From positions 310,001 to 374,000 of the forward strand of contig JAEHOE010000118.1 in NCBI GenBank assembly GCA_016858145.1: a stretch of DNA of 64,000 nucleotides, in the 5' to 3' direction. The notes beneath the pieces are model-generated. The model was not told the origin of the DNA. It made no database searches and saw nothing but the letters and a program-made list of their open reading frames with translations. The translations under genes and the position numbers were made by a program. Source of the DNA: Edaphochlamys debaryana (lineage: Eukaryota; Chlorophyta; Chlorophyceae; Chlamydomonadales). Shown in pieces: positions 57,825 to 64,000 of this stretch. Position 1 is the first letter of the stretch, and each line of letters opens with the position of its first letter.

Positions 57825-60699
57825 ATGCCGCTCCGCGCAGCAGCTGCAGCGCGCCAGCGGGCCAGGCTCCCAAAGCATGTGGATAGGGCGCTCATTGCGC
57901 TTCCAGCCGCTGCCGAGCGTCTGGCCGGGCGCAAAGGGCCTGAGCTCAACGTGCGGGAGCTCGAGGTCCTCGAGGACGCCACCAAGTGCGAAGCTATGTG
58001 CTTGAGTGCAGCCAGGACGAGCTGGCAGCACTGTTGATGGGCCACGAAACGAAACGGGCCATCGTGGCGCTAGCGCAGCTGTGCGCTGTCGGAGTGCGGA
58101 CAGACATCTCCGGATCGAGTGCCATTCCTTATCGGCATGGTGGAATGCGCAATAGGGGCAACTTCCACAATACTGTCAAGGTATCGCGCCTCTGCGCCGG
58201 AGGCCAGCGAGACCGCAGCGGCTCTGGCCAGCGTGCTGCTGCGGTCTCAGTCACTACATGCCGCTGCCGTGCAAGCGGCCGCAGCGTGTGCGCTGCTGGC
58301 AGCAGATGGGGGGCTTGGCGGGGCAGAGAAAGCCCGCCTGCGCGTCCGGGCGGGCAGCATCGGCTCCAACGCCCTGGTGATCGTCGAGGCGCTCGGTTGC
58401 TTTTGTGAAGCCCGCAAGGACAAGGCGCTGGCTGCCTCGCTGCTCCAGGCCCTGCGAGAGAGCAGCTTGCTGGACCACGTCGGCCGCCTGCTGCTGCTGC
58501 TGCCCCCCGCGGCCGGCGCAGCACCGCCTGGGCGATACTTGACAAACGCGCAATCGGTGGCCGTCTGGTACATGTGCCAGGTTCACAACAGACTGTCCCA
58601 AAACAGACTGTCCCAAAACAGACTGTCCGAGCTCATACAGCCGACGGGAGTGGTCTCGGGGGCGATCACGCGCGAACTCTTTGGCGGGAGCGCAGGCCAC
58701 GCCCTGCTCACGTTCGGCGCCGCAGCCCTTGCCGCGGCCGACGGAGGGCCCTGCGGCCTGCCGCGCAGCCCCCTGCTTACGGCGCCCCAGGCTAACAACT
58801 CTCGGGAGGCGTACCCGTGTGTCGAGGCTCTGTTGGTGAACCGGCTCATTGCCTTGCTGGAATACGACCAGGACCGCCCCCAGCCCTCGGTGCCGCCCCG
58901 TGCCGCCATCCGCCTGATGCTGCGGGCGCTGCGCCTGGCGGCTGCGTCCCTCGGGGCCGCGGGCGGACACGTGGCACGGGCTCCGGGCGGAGTGCTGCGG
59001 GTGGAGCTGAGCTGGGCGGGCGGGCGGAGGGCCGAGGCGCAGGAGTACAACCTGCTCTTCATGCCGGACCTGCTCGCATTTCCCGCCAGCCGCTGCACAC
59101 CTTGCTGCGTGTTGCGGAGTGCTGGCCGGAGGCATGGGCCGCGGAGGCGGGGGCCGCGTTCGTGCCCCTCCTCAGCGCCCTGCGGCACTACCTGGCCTCG
59201 TCGGAGTCCTGGCCCCTAGTGGTGCCATACGTGCCGCGCGTCGTGTCTCTGCTGGCACGAGCAGCCCAGCCCCTGCTGCGCTCTGTACCAGGCAAGTGAC
59301 TGAGAAAGGGACGACCCTGCAGTGGCACGGAGATCGGCTGGGATGAGCGCCGCTTGCGTTGTGCGCCACCTGTGCGGCTACGGGGCTAAACCCACCGCTG
59401 GTTTCTGAACCTCGTGCGTGCGCAGGGGGCTGCCAGCTGGTGCTCTCTCCGGCGCCTCACGAGGCCTCCGTGGCGGCGGCGCTGGAGGGCGGCGCGGTGC
59501 CGCTGCTCGAGTGCCTCCGGCGCGCCGCTGGCGACGACCCACATGGGCCCGAGGCGCAGCTCGCCGCCGCCGTGCTGCGCACCCTCGGACATAACAAAAG
59601 CATCGCTACCCTGCTGCTGCACACCCCGCCCCGGCAAGCCGCGGCGTTCGTCGCAACGCTGGCCAAGCTCCTGCGGCGCATGCCACCCGACGCATTCTTG
59701 GAGCCCCCGCCGACGCACGAGTACCACAGCGGACACCCCGAGCCGCCGTACACGCTGCTCAACTTATCTCTGCAGCTGGTGGAGGGTGTCGCGTCGGCCC
59801 CGCAGTGTAGCCCACCGCTCAGCGAGCCAACGGACCCGGCCTCCGCCCCCCACGCGCCGTCCTTCGTCCTTGCCGTGGCCGCCCTCGAGCTGCTGCCGGA
59901 GCTCTGGCGGCTGGCGCGGGGCTCGCTGCAGGAGCTTCTGCGCTGCGCCGATGGGCGGTGGGCCGCTGGCCTTGCGTTGGCCACGTCGCGGCTTCTGCAG
60001 GTTCTGCAGCAGGCCCTGGCGGGCGCAAGGAGGACGGCTGCGGAGGACGCCCCGCCCTGCCCCTTGCGCCGCCTGGCGGCGGCGTGCTGCGTGCCGTTTG
60101 TGGTGGGGGAGGGCGGGGCGGCGCCCTTCATCGGGGCCGTGCTGGAGGTGGTGGAGCGAGACGGTAGCTGGCTGGGCAGTGAAGCCCTGGAGGTCCTGGC
60201 GGGCTGCCTGGACCTGATCCGTTACTGCCCGGAGCGCATCTGCCCCTTAGCAAGTCCCTCCGGCACCAGGCCGTCAGATGCGAGCTCGGCGGGGGCGCCT
60301 CCAGGCCCCCGTGCGGCTGCCTGGAAGCCGTCGGCGGGGCGGCACCTGGCTTCGATAGTCGCTGAGACCGCTCCGGACCGGGGCCCGGCCTTAGTTGCCC
60401 TGGCGGAGGGCCTGGAGAGGTGGGAGCGGGGCGAAGAGCAGGCCAGAGCCCCAGACCCCGCTTTGACCGGCCTTCTCGAGCAGCAGGCTCAGGCGCTGGC
60501 GGCGCTCCGGGCCGAGGTCCGGGGCGTGCTGCCCACGTGCGGCAACCCCGCCTGCGTCAGCCTGGCGGGCGACGGCGAGGCGGGGCTGCGGCTGCAGGCG
60601 TGCGGGCGGTGCAGGCAGCTCTCCTACTGCTGCCGTGACTGTCAGACGGCGCACTGGAAGGCGGGGCACAAGGCGGCGTGCGTCGCCAAGGAGGGCTGA
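57825..60699 (+). pseudogene. MYND-family protein, copy B (intact finger, broken first exon)
   Basis: Second paralogue. Exon 2, 59426-60699, is open and ends in a complete MYND finger: CGNPAC, then ACGRCRQLSYCCRDCQTAHW, then H and C in KAGHKAAC. Exon 1, from the ATG at 57825 to a GC donor after 59291 (CCAG then GCAAGT), is not continuous. Compared with copy C the frame changes near 57980, near 58119 and near 59070-59090. The longest clean part is about 58119-59060, holding the DGGPCGLPRSPLL signature. A 15-bp unit repeated three times at 58585-58630 codes RLSQN repeats absent from A and C. The three shifts could be real decay, assembly error, or introns I failed to see; none is flanked by good splice sites. 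Confidence 0.7.
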
Positions 60700-61580
60700 G
60701 GCGCGTTAGGTTGGGGTAGCTAGTACACGAGATCGAGCAGGGGTGGAGGGAAGAAATCAAGTTGCAGGGGAGGCGGGGGAGCGGCCTTGCGCGGGCCCAT
60801 GGTTGGCAGCGCCAACTGAGAGCGCTGTGAAGGGCGACTGGTGTGGGGAAACAGGGCGGTGCGGGATGATGTGGGCGGGGACCTAGTCAACAAACTCGAG
60901 TGATACTGGTGTTCAGTGGCGGCCTGTGTTGTTGACTTGTTGGTACCGTGACTTGCTGGTACCGTGACGTAATGCATGACACGTGGGGCACTCCTCAGAC
61001 TATGGCCATGTGCGGCTGTGGTGTGTGTGAAGACGCCAACAGTCGCTGTGACGGTACTCGTGGAGGGCGCAGCAGGGTGGCCGAGGGTGGGTGTTCGCTG
61101 CGTCCTGTGGTCTGCGCCGTGGGGCGGCTGTGGTAGAATGACGGACGTGAAGTACTGGACAGCGGCCTCCGCTGTAGCGCTGGAGGGGCCCTAGCTATGA
61201 ACCGTGTATGGCCTTGACTGGCTAGATTCCGTACTTGGTGCACAGACGGAGCTGCTACGACTAGTGGCCAGTGGCTCGTTGCGGAGGTGGGGGCTAGGGG
61301 GCAGGAGGCCGTGGGTGGGTTCTGTGCTCGCAGGGGCCGTGCAGCGTGGTCCGGACAACGACGAAGGGGGATGCAGTTGTGCGCGTCGACGTAGCCGCTG
61401 CTGCAACGCGTGCGAAGAAGGCAGGGTGCCAGCAATGATCGCCGAGGCAGGGCTTGCTGCAGTGGAGGAGGCCCTGGCCGACTGCCCCTCTCTATTGCAT
61501 TGCTACTACTGCCGTTTCTCAACATACAGCCTATCCTTGCCCCACGTCTTGCTGCCATGCCTTGGTATTAGGCTTCCAAA
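60700..61580. other. Spacer before MYND copy C
   Basis: No gene. It shares segments with the spacer before copy B (GTGGCTCGTTGCGGAGGTGG near 61268, and TTCTGTGCTCGCAG near 61318 followed by a GGGGCC-TGCAGCGT block), so the spacers were duplicated with the genes. Confidence 0.6.
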
Positions 61581-64000
61581 ATGCCGCCCCGCGCAGCTGC
61601 TGCAGCTCGCCAGCGGGCCCGGCTCCCGCAACATGTCGAGCGGGCGCTCAATCAGCTGCCAGCAGCCGCAGAGCGGCTGACCGGGCGCACTCAACCCGAG
61701 CTCAGCAGTGCGCAGCACGCCAAGCTCGCGGAGGCTCTGGGCGTCCTGCGCGAGTACCTTCAACACCCGGAAGAGTTTACAGATATCACAAACATTGTGT
61801 CGGGGCGCGATGACGTCGTGGTCGCCCTGGTGCAGCTCTGTGCGGTCGGCGCACGCTGCGCTGTCCCCGCCGTGGCCGATGCTCGCTACGAGAAGCTCGA
61901 GCTAGTCGTCGATCCAGTCATGGGTATCATACCGATGGTGATCAAGGCGGGGACCGTGCCCTCGGCCGACGATGCAGCCATCCGCAGCGTCGAGGCCCTC
62001 GCGCGCTTGATTGTACAGACGCAGTTCCCGCAAGCTGCCTCACGGCAAGCGGCGCAGGCGATTGTGCTACTGCGGGGAGCGGAAGGAGCCGCAGCCGGGG
62101 CTGCCGAGATAGGGCTTTTGGGCAGGGTCTGCGCGACGGCGCTGAGGACATGCCGAACGGTGGAGGCGCTGACTGGCTACGCCGAGGCCCGCAAGGACAA
62201 GGCGCTGGCTGCCTCGCTGCACCAGGCCCTGCGGGAGAGCAGCCTGCTGGAGCACGTCGGGCGACTGCTGCTGCTGGTGGGCGCCTCGTCCAGCGGAGTA
62301 GCGCCGAGCCTGGCATGGTCCATGCTCGCTGGCTGGCAGGCGGAGGCGGTTGTGGCCTGGAGCCAGATCACCAACCGGATTGCGCTTGCCCTGTCAAAGC
62401 TGATCGGCATCAACGAAGCCGGGACGGGGCGCGCCCTGCTCGGCAGCGACACGTGCCACGCCCTGCTCATGATCGGCGCCGCAGCCCTGGCCTCAGCCGA
62501 CGGAGGGCCCTGCGGGCTGCCGCGCAGCCCCCTGCTTAAGGCGCCCCAGGCCAACAACCCTCGGGCGGCGTACCCGTGCATCGAGGCTCTGACGGTGAAC
62601 CGGCTCATGGTCGGCCTCGCCCAAGAGCTCGTTGCGCCCCAGCCCTCGGTGCCGCCCCGTGCCGCCATCCGCCTGATGCTGCGGGCCCTGCGCCTGGCGG
62701 CTGCGTCCATGGCAGCCGCGGGCGGACGCGTGGGACGGGCGCCGGGCGGAACGCTGCGGGTGGAGCTGAGCTGGGCGGGCGGGCGGAGGGCCGAGGCGCA
62801 GGAGTATAGGCTGCTCCTTCAGCGGGAGGGCGCTGGTTGGAATGCGGACCAGGCCTTCCAGGTCCTGCTGCATTGCGCCGAGCGCTGGCCGGAGGCGTGG
62901 GGCGCGGAGGCGGGGGCCGCGTTCGTGCCCCTGCTCAGCGCCCTGCGGCACTACCTGGCCTCGTCGGCAACGGGGCTCCCGCTGGTGGCGCACGTGGCAG
63001 CGCTGCTGCCCCGCCTGACCCAGCCCCTGGTCGGCCTGGCAGGCAAGTGTACGGAGTACGGACGGTGCCGTACGGCAGTAGTGGCGCTGGGAGCTGCTGG
63101 GCGCGACCCAGATAGCCAGATCCTGTCTTGCGCCTTGTCCTTGTGGCACTGACGCTGACGCTGCGAACCCGAACCGGTGGCTAACTGGCTTGCGCGAAGT
63201 AGCTGCCGACACCCAAACGGCTGACGCCTCTGTTGCCCTCTTCCTGTCGCGTGCCGTGCAGGGAACCAACCGCTGCCAGCCCCGGTGACTGCCGTGCTGA
63301 GCTGCGGGCTGCTACCGGCGCTGGAGGCGCTGCTGCGGTGCGCCGCCGCCGACCCACATGGGCCTGAGGCGCGGATCGCCGAGGGCTTTATGGCCTTCAC
63401 TGACCCCGCGCTCCCGAGCCTGCTGGAGCTCCTGCGGCGCAGCCCGCCCCGCCAGGCCGCGGCCTTCATGTCGACGCTCGCCAAGCTCCTGCGCCGGACC
63501 CCCGCGGCCGCCCTCTTGGAGCCGCTCCCGCAGACGCCGTCGGAACAGCGGTGTCGCCACCTCTTGCCGGTGTTCGCCGTGCGGCTGCTGGGGACAGCGG
63601 CGCAGGAACTGGAGGTGCTGCGAGGCCGCTCAGACCCGGCGGGGCCGCCGGACCCGCTCGCGCCCAACGCGTGCTCCTTCGTGGCAGGGGCGGCCGTGCT
63701 GTGGCTGCTGCCCGAGGTCTCGCGCCTGGCACGGGAGGCCGTGGAGCTGCAGCGCACGCGCAGCATGCCCCTCAGCGGCCAGGCGCTGGACGCCGCACGG
63801 GCCGTTCTTTCGGTCACAGGGGTGGCGCTGGAGCATGCGCTCAAATGCGGCGGAATTAGGGGCGAGCACGCCAGGAGGACGGCTGCGGAGGACGCCCCGC
63901 CCTGCCCCTCGCGCCGCCTGGCGGCGGCGTGCTGCGTGCCGTTCGTGGTGGGGGAGGGCGGGGCGGTGCCGTTCATCGGGGCCCTGCTGGAGCTGGTGGA
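61581..64000 (+). CDS. MYND-family protein, copy C (runs off window)
   Basis: Third paralogue and the only one without a visible lesion. Exon 1 is 61581-63042 and ends at a GC donor (GCAG then GCAAGT); exon 2 starts at 63262 and is open to the window edge. Exon 1 codes 487 residues beginning MPPRAAAAARQRARLPQHVE, mostly Ala/Leu helices, with the DGGPCGLPRSPLL signature and the block FVPLLSALRHYLASS. Exon 2 matches copies A and B (DPHGPEARIAEG, RQAAAFMSTLAKLLRR, ACCVPFVVGEGGAVPF). By homology the MYND finger should lie just past position 64000. The role is unknown; MYND proteins usually act through protein-protein contacts. Confidence 0.8.

Noticed and set aside
1..64000. CRISPR arrays, rRNA genes, bacterial operons
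   Set aside because: No regularly spaced direct repeats with unique spacers and no rRNA-like sequence were seen. The intron-rich genes show this is eukaryotic nuclear DNA.

Overview
This window looks like nuclear DNA of a green alga (Chlorophyta). It is very GC-rich, the genes are cut into many short exons, TGTAA polyadenylation-type signals occur near some gene ends, and the gene set is green-lineage: a two-domain WRKY factor, a B3 factor, a plant-type MED17, a plastid DUF2301 membrane protein and MYND-finger paralogues. I could not place it to class. Exon joins were read by eye from GT/AG (or GC/AG) boundaries, reading-frame phase and family resemblance. Most joins keep phase exactly, but none is backed by transcripts.

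Layout. 1-11663 (-): N-terminal two thirds of an ABCC (MRP-type) ABC transporter; its 3' end lies outside the window. 13574-15361 (-): an unrecognised 415-aa two-helix membrane protein with a low-complexity tail. About 15.5-19.6 kb: repeat-rich DNA with no supported gene. 19679-22750 (+): group I-like WRKY transcription factor. 23858-29336 (+): mitochondrial branched-chain 2-oxoacid dehydrogenase E2. 30342-30690: a broken copy of the 5' end of the B3 gene. 33592-37135 (-): B3-domain factor. 37.1-41.9 kb: no supported gene. 41883-48260 (-): Mediator subunit MED17. 48554-51840 (+): DUF2301 plastid membrane protein, head to head with MED17. 52586-64000 (+): three tandem MYND-finger paralogues A, B and C (C runs off the end), with an intronless 245-aa ORF on the other strand between A and B.

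The genes do not form one pathway. They cover transport, mitochondrial amino-acid catabolism, three layers of transcription (WRKY, B3, Mediator) and a lineage-expanded MYND family.

The most unusual thing is the introns. In the ABC, E2, MED17 and DUF2301 genes many introns start with a G-run and end with a C-run. Several also carry a GTGTGTTTTGCGTGTC-like motif near the donor, or its reverse complement near the acceptor, so intron ends resemble terminal inverted repeats. About a dozen exon edges are duplicated into the neighbouring intron at a spacing of roughly 90-150 bp, in one case making two 46-nt exons that cannot both be used. At least five introns appear to use GC donors.
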